64,000 bases of DNA from Rhinopithecus roxellana (taxonomy: Eukaryota > Chordata > Mammalia > Primates > Cercopithecidae). The stretch is from contig NC_044558.1 in NCBI RefSeq assembly GCF_007565055.1, forward strand, positions 124,856,235-124,920,234, written 5' to 3'. Of this stretch, positions 24,213-35,370 are shown in pieces. A model generated the notes under the pieces. It was not told where the DNA came from. It searched no databases and saw only the letters and a program-made list of their open reading frames with translations. How positions within the stretch are numbered: the stretch's first letter is position 1; each line of letters begins with the position of its first letter. The position numbers were made by a program, and so were the translations under genes.

Positions 24213-25255
24213 CTTTGTGGTTTTATCTGTCTCTGGTCTTTGATGGTGGTGACGTACTGATGGGGTTTTGGTATAGGTGTCCTTCCTGTTTGATAGTTTT
24301 CCTTCTGACAGTCAGAAGGACTGTCTGTTGGTCTGTTGGAGATTGCTTGAGGTCCACTCCAGACCCTGTTTGCCTGGGTATCAGCAGCAGAGGTTGCCGA
24401 AGATAGAATATTGCTGAACAGCGAGTGTACCTGTCTGATTCTTCCTTTGGAAGTTTCCTCTCAGGGGTGTACTCCACCCTGTGAGGTGTGGGGTGTCAGA
24501 CTGCCCCTAGTGGGGGATTTCTCCCAGCTAGGCTACTCAGGGTTCAGGGACACACCTGAGCAGGCATTCTGTCCGTTCTCAGATCTCAACCTCCGCGTTG
24601 GGAGATCCACGGCTCTCCCCAAGGCTCTCCCCAATGCTGTCAGACAGAGTCGTTCGCGTCTGCACGGGCTCCCGCTACTTCCCCTGTTGGTCTTCAGCTG
24701 TGCGCTGTCCCCAGAGGTGGAGACTACAGAGACAGGCAGGCTTCCTTGAGCTGCTGTGAGCTCCACCCAGTTCGAGCTTCCCAGAGGCTTTGTTTACCTA
24801 CTTAAGCCTCAGGAATGGCGGGCGCCCCTCCCCCAGCCTCGCTGCTGCCTTGCGGATAGATCACGGCAGACTGCTGTGTTAGCAGTGAGGGAGGCTTCTT
24901 GGGCGTGGGACCCTCCCGGCCAGGTGTGGGATATATTCTGGTGTGCCTGTATGCTTACAGCGCAGTATTGGGGTGGGAGTTACCCGATTTTCCAGGTGTT
25001 GTGTGTCTCAGTTCCCCTGGCTAGGAAAACGGATCCCCTTCCCCCTTGCGCTTCCAGGTGAGGCGATGCCTCGCCCTGCTTCAGCTCTCGCTGGTCAGGC
25101 TGCAGCAGCTGACCAGCACCGATTGTCCGGCACTCCCTAGTGAGATGACCCCAGTACCTCAGTTGAAAATGCAGAAATCACCGGTCTTCTGTGTCGCTCG
25201 CGCTGGGAGTTGGAGACTGGAGCTGTTCCTATTCGGCCATCTTGCTCCGCCCCCA
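24213..25255 (-). promoter_or_regulatory. L1 5' UTR with internal promoter
   Basis: About 1 kb, clearly richer in CpG and G+C than the rest of the window. The first bases of the element on the minus strand contain 'CAAGATGGCC' (25244-25235), the YY1 site that positions the start of L1 transcription. The 5' UTR of primate L1 drives sense transcription and, in many copies, antisense transcription into the flank. Here antisense output would run to the right past 25269. Activity depends on methylation and cannot be read from sequence. Plus-strand frames of 70-112 codons in this region are by-products of the high GC. Confidence 0.85.
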
Positions 25256-25269
25256 TAATCTGAGTTTTC
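25256..25269. repeat. Target-site duplication, right copy
   Basis: 'taatctgagttttc', identical over 14 bases to 19031-19044. Joining the two flanks gives the pre-insertion site. Confidence 0.95.
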
Positions 25270-26419
25270 ATGCTGATCTTTTAGTGGCGAGATATAAAGC
25301 AGACTTTGAATGTCAGGAATTTAAAATAAATACTGGAGTAAATCAAATAAGGAGATAATTTTGATAGAGCATACTGCTGTGCTATATGGATTAAATAATA
25401 AAAAGAGGTTTCTAACCCAGAATACTAAAGAAAGGGAAACCTCTGTAAAAGAAGACCATGAATCTTGGCTTGGATGAATGGTGATAGCAAAGAAAAAAAA
25501 ATAGAAAAGGCATCCAAGTTAGCGAGAGATGAATAAAGTTAGAGAGTACTGCATGTTTTGCCGATAATGTGTACCATTTGAACCCAGAACAGATATATAG
25601 TCTTGTTTCTTTTTTGCCTCCCTTCCTATCAATCCCTTGGCTATCCTAAGAAATACTCCAACGTAAGAAGTAAACTACCCTTCTCTGATTAACAATTTGT
25701 CCTACGCAGACTAGAAACATGAGCAGGAGCTAATTATTGAATAGGAAGCAAATTTATTTTGGGGAAAACAGAGTAGCCATCATAAATATCTGGAAACTGG
25801 AAAAATAGTGTCTTGCATCTTTTGTGAATATCAAAGAAACCTTGAAGCATACAGTCTAAAGAAGGAAAGTGGTACAAATGGAGTAATAAGTAGCATATTC
25901 AAGTGCCTGGACAGGACACTATAAAGCTTTTGTATTGTCTTGCAGAATATAACTAGAATCATATTTTAGAAGGCAGAAGAAGAACCGCATATCCAATGCC
26001 AGGAGGTCAGACAGAGCATGGCACTTTTGAAGAACTACAAAAATTTTTAACTATAGCTTGATACCCTGAGTGCCTGTAATGTGGGTGGTAAATGAAGCTG
26101 CAGCAGAAAGTAAAGGCCACATAAAGCCTCTCTGTATGCTATGCCAATTATTTTGCAATTACTGACAATGTATAACCAAAGGAAAGAGGATTCTGAACAT
26201 TTTCAGCCACATGTAGTATTAATTCATACCTATTTCTTTATAAGTAATGCATTGTTCAATTACAATGGGTGCTGGAATCTGTTGGAATGAATCTGATTAT
26301 GTCATTATTTTTATGAATTGTACTCATTGGAGAAAATCTCTATAAATGTATTCACTCTGCTTCCTTTTTACAATATTATATGAGTCATAACATAGATTTG
26401 AATACAAGTTTCTTTTACA
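25270..26419. other. AT-rich stretch, nothing recognised
   Basis: No gene or repeat family recognised. No frame above 60 codons outside neighbouring elements. Confidence 0.55.
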
Positions 26420-26580
26420 CAGTCTTTACAGAAAGATTTAACTTAATATTCACAAGGAAGTTGGTAGGATGAATACTTGAATCCCATTTTGCAGGTGTAA
26501 AAACTGTGGCATATTTTAAATACTATGCTTACTATCACAAGGGTAGTGAGTGATACTGCCAAATCCAAATTTTGCCTTGT
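26420..26580 (-). mobile_element. MIR SINE fragment, antisense
   Basis: 'aatattcacaaggaagttgg', 'atcccattttgcaggtgtaa' and 'tactatcacaagggtagtga' follow the complement of MIR (ctcacaacaaccctatgagg ... cccattttacagatgagg ... ggtcacacagctagtaagtgg) in order. Confidence 0.75.
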
Positions 26581-26858
26581 GGATAGTTTTCATGAGAACC
26601 TACCATGTTTTAAAGGTACCCTGGCATTTCTACTTCAGTGATTTGAAATATTAAATGAAGAATCTGGACTTAATTCTACCAAAACAAAAGATTAACTAAT
26701 CTAATGGAATCATCAAACCTAATTGTTCTGATATTTTATGACTCTGAACTTTGTTCCTTGGCTATAGTTCTATTTAAAGAGAAGCAAATAGAACTTTTTA
26801 CAGTAACTGGAACATAATTTACTGTAGTGCTCAACTCTTGCACATGAAATATTTTAAT

Positions 26859-26917
26859 TTTTATTTGTTTATCTACAGCTAGCTATAAAAATAAATTTTA
26901 TTTGTTTATCTACAGCT
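26859..26917. repeat. 22-bp direct repeat, 37-bp period
   Basis: The same 22 bases, ending 'atctacagct', occur at 26859-26880 and again at 26896-26917, separated by 15 bases ('agctataaaaataaa'). It looks like one tandem duplication of a 37-bp unit. Confidence 0.9.
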
Positions 26918-28682
26918 TTACTATCTATCTATATATCTAGTTGTATGCCCTGAAACTAAAATATTTTCCTGGATATTAAGAAGTCTTTCATAGTACATAT
27001 ACACAGAAAATGTGTATATAGTTTTTGATGTTTCCTTGTGAAAGTTGTATGTATACAAATTATGTGTGATTTTCAAATTTTGAGCACTATTGGTTTTCCT
27101 GTTTAATTCCATTACTACTACTATTTTGATTTCATCACTTTTATTGCTTTTTTATTGTCTTCAAAAATGACTTTATTGCTTTTGTTGAGGGATGTTTCTT
27201 TTTCTCAGATTGATTTCAATAAGCATATTTTTAAGATTCATATGTTTTAATGTTATATATTTTTGCTACTCATTATTGCTATCTTAGGAATTTTATTTGC
27301 TGTTTGTTACAAAATCTTATCTTTTCTTCCAAAAAATGTACATGACATGGACCTCTTAAGAAAGTATGCTACCCATACAATGTGTTTGTAGTGTGTATTC
27401 TTTGACTTTCATTAGCTAAGCTTTTTTGCCAGAATGTGACTGTATTATCCAATTTAGAGAACATTTCATACCTGCCATTTCTCCCATTATTTCTGTGTAA
27501 GTTGGCGAATGAGAATATTTTCTTTGGATATTTTGTTCAGCAACTTTGGATGCATGCAGATCTTAAATTATCATCTGTTTTATCAACAATTACCACTGAG
27601 AGAATCCAGGCAGCAGTCATTTGCAACTGACATATAATGCCATTTATCTACTAGTTAGTTAGATTATACCTCAGTTTGGTCAAGTTTTCAATAATATTAA
27701 GGTTTTTCTAATTGCATGTATCAGTGACCTCATATGTTCTATTGATTCCAAGTAATAATAACTTGGAGATAACTTGGTGTCTTCAACTAAGCAATAAATA
27801 ATAATAATGTATAATGTATTGGACATATACACTATATTTCTGAGTATAAAATATGCTACCACATTGGTCATATCCCAGGCAAGACTCTAGCCTTTTTTAA
27901 AAAAAATTAATAACATGAACTAGTAAGACAGAACATAATAAATAATAGTTTACTGATGTAGATTGATGAGCTTTAATATTAAATACATTACAATATTTTA
28001 CAGTACTAGTACCCAATAGTTATATTGGTAGATGAGTATTAATGAATTGTTTTAAATTAAAGAATCATGAGGCAACATTATATGCAAAGATAGATTGATT
28101 GAGGTAAGATTGCTCATGTTAACAAAGCAAGGGTCCTGGGTAGTAGAAATAAGTACCAGTAATAGATTAAATATTTTAAAAAGAAGAACATAAATATATA
28201 TTATCTAAAGTGAATGAGAAATGAATTTCAATATAAAAGCTGTAGGTCACTTCAAAGACTATTATATAGTCTCCATTCTAGACTGAAGGTACGTAAGAGA
28301 ATAAATCAAATATATAATGTAATATGTATAAAAGTTCTTACTAACATATCTGACTTATACTCCAGAAGCATATGAATTTTCTTTTTCTCTCTTACCACCC
28401 TAAGCCCACTCTTTTTACTACAATTTTGGACATGTTTAAAAAGTCAGTGAGTGGATATGAAAATAAATTTCAATATTAATGTCTAATGTCACCAAAGGTC
28501 TTAAACACTTTAATAATCACGTAACTAATATTTTACAATAAACCTATCTGCTCTGATTTATGTATATTAAGCTAAGTATAAAGTTTTAAACAATTTGGTG
28601 AATTTTCTGCAACAATTTTCCTGTGTATAATAAAAATAACCAGCAAAATGTACAGAAAATTAAGAAACACATAACATGTGTT
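26918..28682. other. AT-rich stretch, nothing recognised
   Basis: No gene or repeat family firmly recognised. Short CTAT units follow the direct repeat at 26920-26940. Confidence 0.5.
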
Positions 28683-29084
28683 TGCTATGGTTTAAATACC
28701 CCCTTCAGAACTTATATTGAAATTTAATTGTCATTATTACAGTATTTAGAAGTGAAACTTTTAAGACATGATTAAGTCATGAATGCTCTGCCTTCAAAAC
28801 TGGTTTAATGCTGTTATTATGGGAGTGGGTTATGGTTATGGGTTCCTGATAAAAGGATAAAATCTGCCCAATTCCCTCTTTCTGTTTCATGAACTCATTT
28901 GTCTTTCTGCTTTTCATGATGGGATGACTCATTAAAAAGGCCCTTATCAGATGACCGAGCAGATACTGGTGTTATGTCCTTGCATTTCCCAGGCTCCAGA
29001 ACTAAGCCAAGTAAACATTTTTTTTCTTTACAAATTATCTGGTCTGTCATATTATGCTAGAGCAGTAGAAAATGGACTAAGACA
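28683..29084 (+). mobile_element. MaLR LTR (MLT1/MST-type), near complete
   Basis: Starts 'tgctatggtttaaatac' and ends 'ggactaagaca', the TG...CA termini of MaLR LTRs, with 'gtcatgaatgctctgcc', 'gggttcctgataaaagga' and 'cccaggctccagaactaagc' in order. It is 402 bp, close to full length. No internal region adjoins it, so it is a solo LTR. Confidence 0.8.
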
Positions 29085-29559
29085 ATGCTGCCTTACTATC
29101 CTTACCCCAAACTGAAATAACACACATTCAAAAGATTGAAATAATGAGTTAAAATAGAAAGTTTGAGTTCTAGGGAAATAATATTTGATCTCTTGAAAGT
29201 TCAATTTAAAAATTACATTGCTATCTTTTATGTGATGTTTAAATGATAAGTAAATTGAAGCAAAGTGAACTGATTTTTAATTAATGGGGCTTCAATAACT
29301 TGCAGGACAAGAACATAATCATTTAATTCAAAATATTTTATCACATAATCAGTATTTCTTTTGATGTTAGTATATCTATTAACGTTCTTAAGCTTGGAAT
29401 TTGAAAATTTACGAATGAGAAATACAGAATAAAAGAGTAAGGACATTGAAAAATTTACACCTCAGTAAAACCAATGAGAACACTTGATAAACTTTTGTCA
29501 AAGTCAATGTTTTCAGAACTCTCAAATTAACCAAAGGATTTCCAGAATTTGTGGGTTAT

Positions 29560-31900
29560 TTTTACTAAAAACAAACAAATAAAAAACCAAAAACCCAAAC
29601 CTTGGTTAAAAAAAAAAACAAAAAAAAACTGAGCTTGGTGGCTTTTTAACTTGCCCCAATCCCATGCCCCTATCCTCGGCTTCAGCTGGCATTGAAAAGC
29701 AGCAGCCTCATAAACATAGTAGTTACGAAAACTATTAATAGCAACCTAACAGCCACAGAGGAGGGGAGAAAAGTTTAGAGTTCTCCCAAAGTCCCATACA
29801 CTGAGGACTGTCACTAATGGACCAGTCTCACAGCTCACTGGAAAAGCTACACTCACAGGACTTGTCTTATTTGACCTGCCACTGAGCTCAATTATTGATA
29901 AATCTTATCACCAGAGGTTTGTTTAAAACAATCAATGGAAGTAAAGTGTACAGGTTGGGGCAAACAGAGTGGCCAGAAAATGAAGGGAAAAATTTGGAGA
30001 GTGAGATGTCCATAGGGGGATTTGAAAAGCTCTAAAATATTCCTGAGTATCTAGAAGGCCATGTTAATAGGCAGGGCTGTGCTAAGTGTCCCGGAAAGTC
30101 TTGAGGAGATCCCAATCTATCATTTCTGGCTGACTTTGAGGCACTGTATAAAAAGTAAATGAAGGCTAAGACAGAGATTTAAACTGCTAGAACATTAAAG
30201 GCTTGCCCTAGGACACACATACAAAGCCCCATAGTAACAAGTGAAAGATATATTAGTTCAAAATATTTAAGAACACCTTAGTATAATCTATAGCTGACTA
30301 CTGAGCCCAACAGAGAAGAGACTTCCATGACTGGACACAACATGTAATACAAACTCTAGAGAGTTAATTCTGAAAAGTGACTAAACAAATAGCCACAGTG
30401 ACAACAGCAGCAAAAACTAGCAACAACACCAATCCTGGGTGGAAAGGAATCTCATTTCCATGGTTGTTACTTTATTTTCTTTAAAATGCTCAATTCTTAA
30501 AAGCAATTATGAGATATACAAAGAAACAGAAAATTATGGCCCCCACTTGAAAAAAATAATACCTTCCTAGAGAAAACCCATGTGTTGAACTTGTAATACA
30601 GAGACTTTAAGTCAGTTCTTATATATATGTTCCAAGAGCTAAATAAACTATTTCCAAAGAACAATTCTGAAGTTAAAAAGTACAATCCACCGTAAAGAAA
30701 TATTGACAAGGAAGCTCAACAGCAGATTTGATCTGGCAGAGAAGGAAGCATTGAACATGAAGGTGAATCAACTGACATTATTCAAAGTAACAATAGACAG
30801 AAGACGAAAAATTAACAGAACCTAAGACATTTGGAAGACATCATCAACCATATTAAGCATAAATACAATAGTAATCTCTGAATAAAAAGCTAGAGAAAAA
30901 AGGTGGAAAGAAAATTTGAAAAAAAACTTCTCAAAGTTGATTTTAAACACTAATGTATACATCAAAGATGTAGACACATAATAGCCAAATTGTTGAAAAG
31001 CAAAGACAAAGAGATAATTTTGAAAATAGCCAGAGAAAAAGATTTTTGTGAAGAAACTTTAGTAACAATAACAGCTGATTTTTTATTATAAAAATGAAGT
31101 CCAAAGGCAATGGGATGGCATATTAAAAGTGCTAATAGATAAAAGACTGTCAACCAAGAATTATTTTTCCAGCAACACTATCCTTCAAAAGTTGGAGAAA
31201 ATTAATATAGTCCAGAAACACAAAAACTAAGATAATTTGTAGCTAGCAGACCTGTCCTATAAGGGATATTGAACAGTCTTTTGAGCTGAAATTATGGGTC
31301 ATGGTGAGTAACTTGGATCCACATGAGAGAATAAAAAGTGTCAGTAAAAGTAAATAAATAAGTTAATACAAAAAAAGTAAAATTTTTTCTTCTATTTTAT
31401 ATAAAAAGACGACTGCATAAAGCAATAATTACAAAGCTGTTTCTGGGATTTACTGTGTAAAAAACGATGTCATTTTAATGATAATATTCACACAAAGGAG
31501 ATAAGAGAAAATTGACTTTTTGTATAATATTGAAACTGAGATGGTATTAATTTTAACTAGATTGTTTTATATTTAGATGTTGTTATGTGTAGGGCAACAG
31601 TAAAAAAAGAACTAGAGAAAATATTAAGAAATAATAAAAAGGTGGGTAAAGGTAACCAAATGTCTATTTAACACAAAAGAAAGTAGTAAAGGGGATTACA
31701 GGAACAAAAACATAATGCACATAAACAAAAATGGCAAAATGGAAGATGTAAATCCTACCTCATAAATTCAATGTAAATGAATTCAACATTGTAATTAACA
31801 GGAAGAGTGTAAAATGGGTTAAAAATAAGATTTGACTATGTATTATCTACAAGAGAGTGATTTTAGATTTAAAGACACATCAGTATTGTAAACATATAAA
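29560..31900 (+). mobile_element. Old LINE-1 (L1M): 5' UTR, ORF1 and start of ORF2
   Basis: Sense-oriented and 3'-truncated. 30700-31300 is a decayed ORF1: 'ctcaacagcagatttgatct' (coiled-coil part), 'cagaacctaagacatttgga', 'tagccaaattgttgaaaagc' and 'ctgtcaaccaagaattattt' match the ORF1 order. 31640-31890 is the inter-ORF part and the first ORF2 codons ('caaaatggaagatgtaaatc', 'attatctacaagagagtga'). Upstream 29640-30650 would be 5' UTR. Everything 3' of the endonuclease start is missing. A 70-codon minus-strand frame at 30497-30709 is incidental. Confidence 0.7.
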
Positions 31901-32116
31901 AAACTATATATCATACAAATGATGACCATTAAATAAAAAGCCTAAAACCTCGAGAAGCCTTAATTTAGGAAGTGAGCTAGAGATATGATAAAGACTGGGT
32001 ATTCAAAATGGACATTGTGGAGTGGTGGAATTATGGTTGATGTTAAGGTATTCCCTCCATAGTAACCATAATTTATAACTTGCAGAAAAATAAGATCTAG
32101 GGTCTAACACCTTTCA

Positions 32117-32481
32117 TGTTTTGAAAGAATGTTTTTGTTTCATCCCAAATTTTTATGTTGAAATTTGAACTCCCAATGTTATAGTATTAAAAGTCTTTGG
32201 TGGGTGGTTAAGTCATGAAAGTAAAGCCCTCTTAATGAAATTAGTTCCCTGAAAAAAAGAGGCCACAGAGAGACCCTTGCCCTCTATACTGTTTGAAGAC
32301 ACAGTGATAAGTAAGGCACTGTCTAGGAACTAGAAAGTGACCCTTACCAGACATGAAATTTGCCAGCATATTGATCTTGGACTTTCCAGCCTCCAGAACT
32401 GGGAAAATTAAATTTCTGTTGTTTATAAGTCACCCAATGTACAGAACCTTGTTACAGCAACCTGAGTGCTCTAAAATGACA
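32117..32481 (+). mobile_element. MLT1-type MaLR LTR
   Basis: In order: 'ttttatgttgaaatttgaac', 'ggtggttaagtcatgaaag', 'ccttaccagacatgaaattt', 'attgatcttggactttccag', 'cctccagaactgggaaaatt' and 'tataagtcacccaatgtac', the standard landmarks of MLT1A-like LTRs. Diverged solo LTR. Confidence 0.8.
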
Positions 32482-32834
32482 TGAGAATAGGTATTTGAGG
32501 TAAATAGCCTAACTTATTATTTGAAGCAACATCAAGAAAAAAGTCAGGGTGTTCGAAGATCCACTGAGTGGATATAAAAAACATCAATGGTTTTAGCAAG
32601 AGAAACTTATGACAGAGTCAATCAATGCCATAATCTTTATTGAATAAGTAAGTTTTCAAAAAGAATGTAGGAAAGGAGGAAAGGAAGTGGCATACAGTTA
32701 GGATATTTATATCTAAAACCTGCTGAGTTTTAGAGACAAGAGATAGTCTGTGGTTTACAAAGAGATATTAAGAGGACACTAACTTTGCCTTATGACTGAA
32801 TAGTACTTTTGATGTGGAGAATACAACCCATATT

Positions 32835-32837
<3 letters not shown>

Positions 32838-32893
<56 letters not shown>
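32838..32893. repeat. (AC)28 microsatellite
   Basis: An uninterrupted AC repeat of 56 bp. Perfect and long, so it is very likely length-polymorphic and a Z-DNA candidate. Confidence 0.98.
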
Positions 32894-32895
<2 letters not shown>

Positions 32896-33162
32896 TGGGA
32901 GAAGACATAGATTTTGGAAATCATAGGTTTCAGTTATATCTATAAAATGAAGGAAATATGCTGGTGAACATTTGATATAGAGAGAATTAGCCTGATGATA
33001 GCTTTTGAGTTCCAAAGCTCAGAGCAGATTAGGAAGAAATGGAAAGTTCAGTCATATTTGGTAAAGTTCTGAATCATAAGGGATCTTACAGGATCTAGGT
33101 TTTGAGAGTTACAATGAGAGGCTTTGACATCTGAGGGAAGTACTACACCTGGGTAGATTAAA

Positions 33163-33490
33163 TAACAAAAAATTATTTTGCCACACTTCTGGAGCCTGGA
33201 AATTCACAATCAAAGTGCCAGCTGCCACAGAATCACTTTTCTGGTGATGGCTCTCTCCTTGATTTTCAGATAGCCAATTTCTTGCTATGTGCTTACATGG
33301 CTTTATTCTGTGACCACCTAGTCATTGTGTCTCTTCTTCCTCAAAGGACATCAATCCTACTGGATTAGAGTCTCAATCTTATGACTTCATTTAACTTTAA
33401 CCACTTCCTTAAAAGACGTATTTCTAAATAGAGTCACATTGGGGGTTAGGTCTTCAACATATGGATTTTGGGGGAATATCATTTAGTGAC
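33163..33490 (-). mobile_element. MLT1-type MaLR LTR, antisense
   Basis: The plus strand carries complement landmarks: 'cttctggagcctggaaattc', 'gtgtctcttcttcctcaaag', 'catcaatcctactggatt', 'agagtcacattgggggttag' and 'tatggattttgggggaatat', ending near 'catttagtgacagg'. Confidence 0.75.
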
Positions 33491-33551
33491 AGGGAGTGTC
33501 AGACCATAGGAGAGATAATCTGTCTTAAAGTGTTTGGAGCCTTGAAAGATG

Positions 33552-33620
33552 TAGTTATCTATCTATGTATCATCTTTCTATCTGCCTACTTGCCTGCCTA
33601 TCTACCTATCATCTATCTCT
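33552..33620. repeat. Degenerate (CTAT/CTAC)n tetranucleotide tract
   Basis: 'tatctatctatgtatcatc' followed by imperfect CTAC, CTGC and CTAT units to about 33620. Confidence 0.85.
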
Positions 33621-34228
33621 ATTTCTAAATCAAGACATAAATAACAGGTAAAGATGTATTCACATCACTAACACAATGCTCTACGGGCATTAGTGCAGAG
33701 TCACAACATACACAGGAGACTGCAAATTTTCTCTTCCCTTCGTCTTTTATAAGCTCTCATTATCAGACTTCTAATGTATTAAAACAAAAATGTTGAAAAT
33801 TGCTTTCCCACAATTCCAATCCTTCAGTCTCCCTGGATTTATGTCATGAGGAAAACATAATGGTATGACTTTTTGTTAAGAATATTTCTGTCTATACTAG
33901 TATTCTTGTTCTTACATTAAAATTATATAACTGTGTTTCAAAACATTGAGAACTCACAGAATGCCAGGGAATTTATTTGAAAATGTATTTGCAGACCTCT
34001 CTGATTAAAAAACAAGAATAAAATCTAAAGAATATTGTTTATAAAAGCAAATTGTTTATATAAAATGCAAACATTTACCACATAATTACAGTAAATTTAA
34101 ACAAGGCAAAAATATAAAAAATAATTTTTAATAAATATTTATGGTAACTACAAGTAAAATCACTAGGTTCCATTTCCAATAAACCACTGGTTTGGACATT
34201 CTTCTTCAGCGTCCATAATGATGTCATG

Positions 34229-34294
34229 TCTCTTCTCCCTGCATCCTACAGAACAACCATCATTTCTCTTCTCCCTGCCTCCAACAGAACAACC
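34229..34294. repeat. 30-bp direct repeat, 36-bp period
   Basis: A 30-base segment starting 'tctcttctccctgc' and ending 'acagaacaacc' occurs at 34229-34258 and 34265-34294 with two mismatches. A local tandem duplication next to the left edge of the antisense L1MA. Confidence 0.9.
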
Positions 34295-34361
34295 TCTGTA
34301 AAATAAGTTTACTCTGTTTATAACATATGTCTTGAACATCAAACAATATTATAACTTTTAG

Positions 34362-34495
34362 TTTTTAGAATTGACAGATAAAATTATATTTACTATGTAC
34401 AGCATGTTTTGAAGTTTGTATACATTTTGAAATTACTAAATCTAGCTAATATACACATTACCTAAGATAGTTATCATTTTTGTAGTGAGAAACTT
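34362..34495 (-). mobile_element. L1MA-type LINE, 3'-terminal part, antisense
   Basis: Complement of an L1 3' UTR end: 'agaattgacagataaaatta', 'tttactatgtacagcatg', 'tgaaattactaaatctagct' and 'tacctaagatagttatcatt'. The element is interrupted at 34495 by the ERV-H 5' LTR and its remainder resumes near 41207, so this and 41207-42410 are one LINE. Confidence 0.75.
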
Positions 34496-34912
34496 TGTCA
34501 GGCCTCTGAGTCCAAGCCTGCACTTATGCATCCAGATGGCCTGGAGCAACTGAGGAACCACAGGAGAGGTGAAAATAGCCAGTTCCTGCCTTGACTGATG
34601 ACATTCTACCATTGTGATTTGTTCTTGTTCCACCCTAACTGATCAAATGACCCTGTGAAATTCCTTCTCCCGGACAATGAGTATCAGAAGCTCCCCACCG
34701 AGCACCTTGTAACCCCCGCCCCTGCCCACAAGAGAAAAACCCCCTTTAACTGTAATTTTCCACTACCTACCCAAATCCTATAAAACTGCCTACCCCATCT
34801 TCCTTTGCTGACTCCTTTTTTGGACTTATTCCACCTGCACCCAGGTGATTAAAAAGCTTTATTGCTCACACAAAGCCTGTTTGGTGGTCTCGTCCCACGG
34901 ACGTGCATGACA
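34496..34912 (+). mobile_element. ERV-H 5' LTR (LTR7 group)
   Basis: Starts 'tgtcaggcctctgag' and ends 'gtgcatgaca', 417 bp. A TATA box 'TATAAAA' is at 34779-34785, followed by 'tttgctgactcctttttt' and 'ttggtggtctcg', with a poly(A)-type 'attaaa' near 34848. LTR7-group LTRs act as promoters and enhancers in early embryo and pluripotent cells in human. Whether this variant does is not visible here. Confidence 0.93.
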
Positions 34913-34914
34913 TT

Positions 34915-34933
34915 TGGTGCTGAAGACCCGGGA
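34915..34933 (+). promoter_or_regulatory. Retroviral primer binding site, Phe-like
   Basis: Two bases after the 5' LTR, 'TGGTGCTGAAGACCCGGGA' begins. This is closer to the complement of the tRNA-Phe 3' end (one substitution plus one extra base) than to the tRNA-His site for which the family is named. Confidence 0.75.
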
Positions 34934-35218
34934 CAGGGGCCTCCTTTGGAGACTGGTCCCCTGTCCTCGCCCTCACTCCGTGAGGAGATCCACCTACCTC
35001 AGGTCCTCAGACCAACCAGCCTAAGGAACATCTTACCAATTTCAAATCGGGTAAGCGGTCTTTCCACTCTCTTCTCCAGCCTCTCTCATTGCTCTTCAAT
35101 CTCCCTGTCCTTCCAATTCCAGTTATTTTTCCTCTTTAGTAGAGACAAAGGAGACATATTTTATCCGTGGATCCAAAACTCTGACGCCGGTCACAGACTC
35201 GGGAAGACAGTCTTCCCG

Positions 35219-35370
35219 TGGTATCTGATCATCGCGGAGACGCCTGCCCTGACCATTCACCCACATTCCACTGGTGTCTGATCATCATGGGGTTGCCTGC
35301 CTTGGTCATTCACCCACATTCCCTTGGTGGCAAGTCAACTGCAGGGACGCCTGCTGTGGCTACTCACCAC
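35219..35370 (+). repeat. Tandem units of about 55 bp in the ERV-H leader
   Basis: Units starting 'gtatctgatcatcgc' (35219), 'gtgtctgatcatcatg' (35274) and a diverged 'gtggcaagtcaactgc' (35329) each carry a 'gcctgcc...attcacccacattcc'-type core. Tandem units in this place are a known feature of ERV-H leaders. They account for overlapping plus-strand frames of 60-139 codons here. Confidence 0.8.

Larger units (their letters stand above)
19045..25255 (-). mobile_element. L1: Full-length LINE-1 (L1PA-type), antisense
   Basis: A 6.2-kb LINE-1 running right to left: 5' UTR (25255-24213), ORF1 (24212-23195), short inter-ORF spacer, ORF2 (23131-19300), 3' UTR and poly(A) tail (poly-T at 19045-19070). 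The 5' end begins with the G-run and 'CAAGATGGCC' motif of a complete L1PA promoter. A perfect 14-bp target-site duplication flanks it, so it arrived by ordinary target-primed reverse transcription without 5' truncation. Both reading frames are broken (see the ORF entries), so the copy cannot encode the proteins needed to move itself. In an Old World monkey it would belong to the post-divergence or shared L1PA lineage. The subfamily is not resolved here. Confidence 0.97.

Noticed and set aside
19045..25255. A currently mobile L1
   Set aside because: Nonsense codons and frameshifts in both ORFs, one just before the FADD motif, exclude autonomous activity.
20785..25258. Plus-strand frames of 60-144 codons within the L1
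   Set aside because: They are antisense to L1 coding sequence and its GC-rich 5' UTR and have no independent domain evidence.
33552..33620. CRISPR-like spaced repeats
   Set aside because: Degenerate tetranucleotide microsatellite in a primate genome. No regular spacer and no cas-like genes.
34862..35281. 139-codon plus-strand frame as a gene
   Set aside because: It spans the LTR R/U5 end, the primer binding site and the leader repeats of the provirus, none of which is coding.
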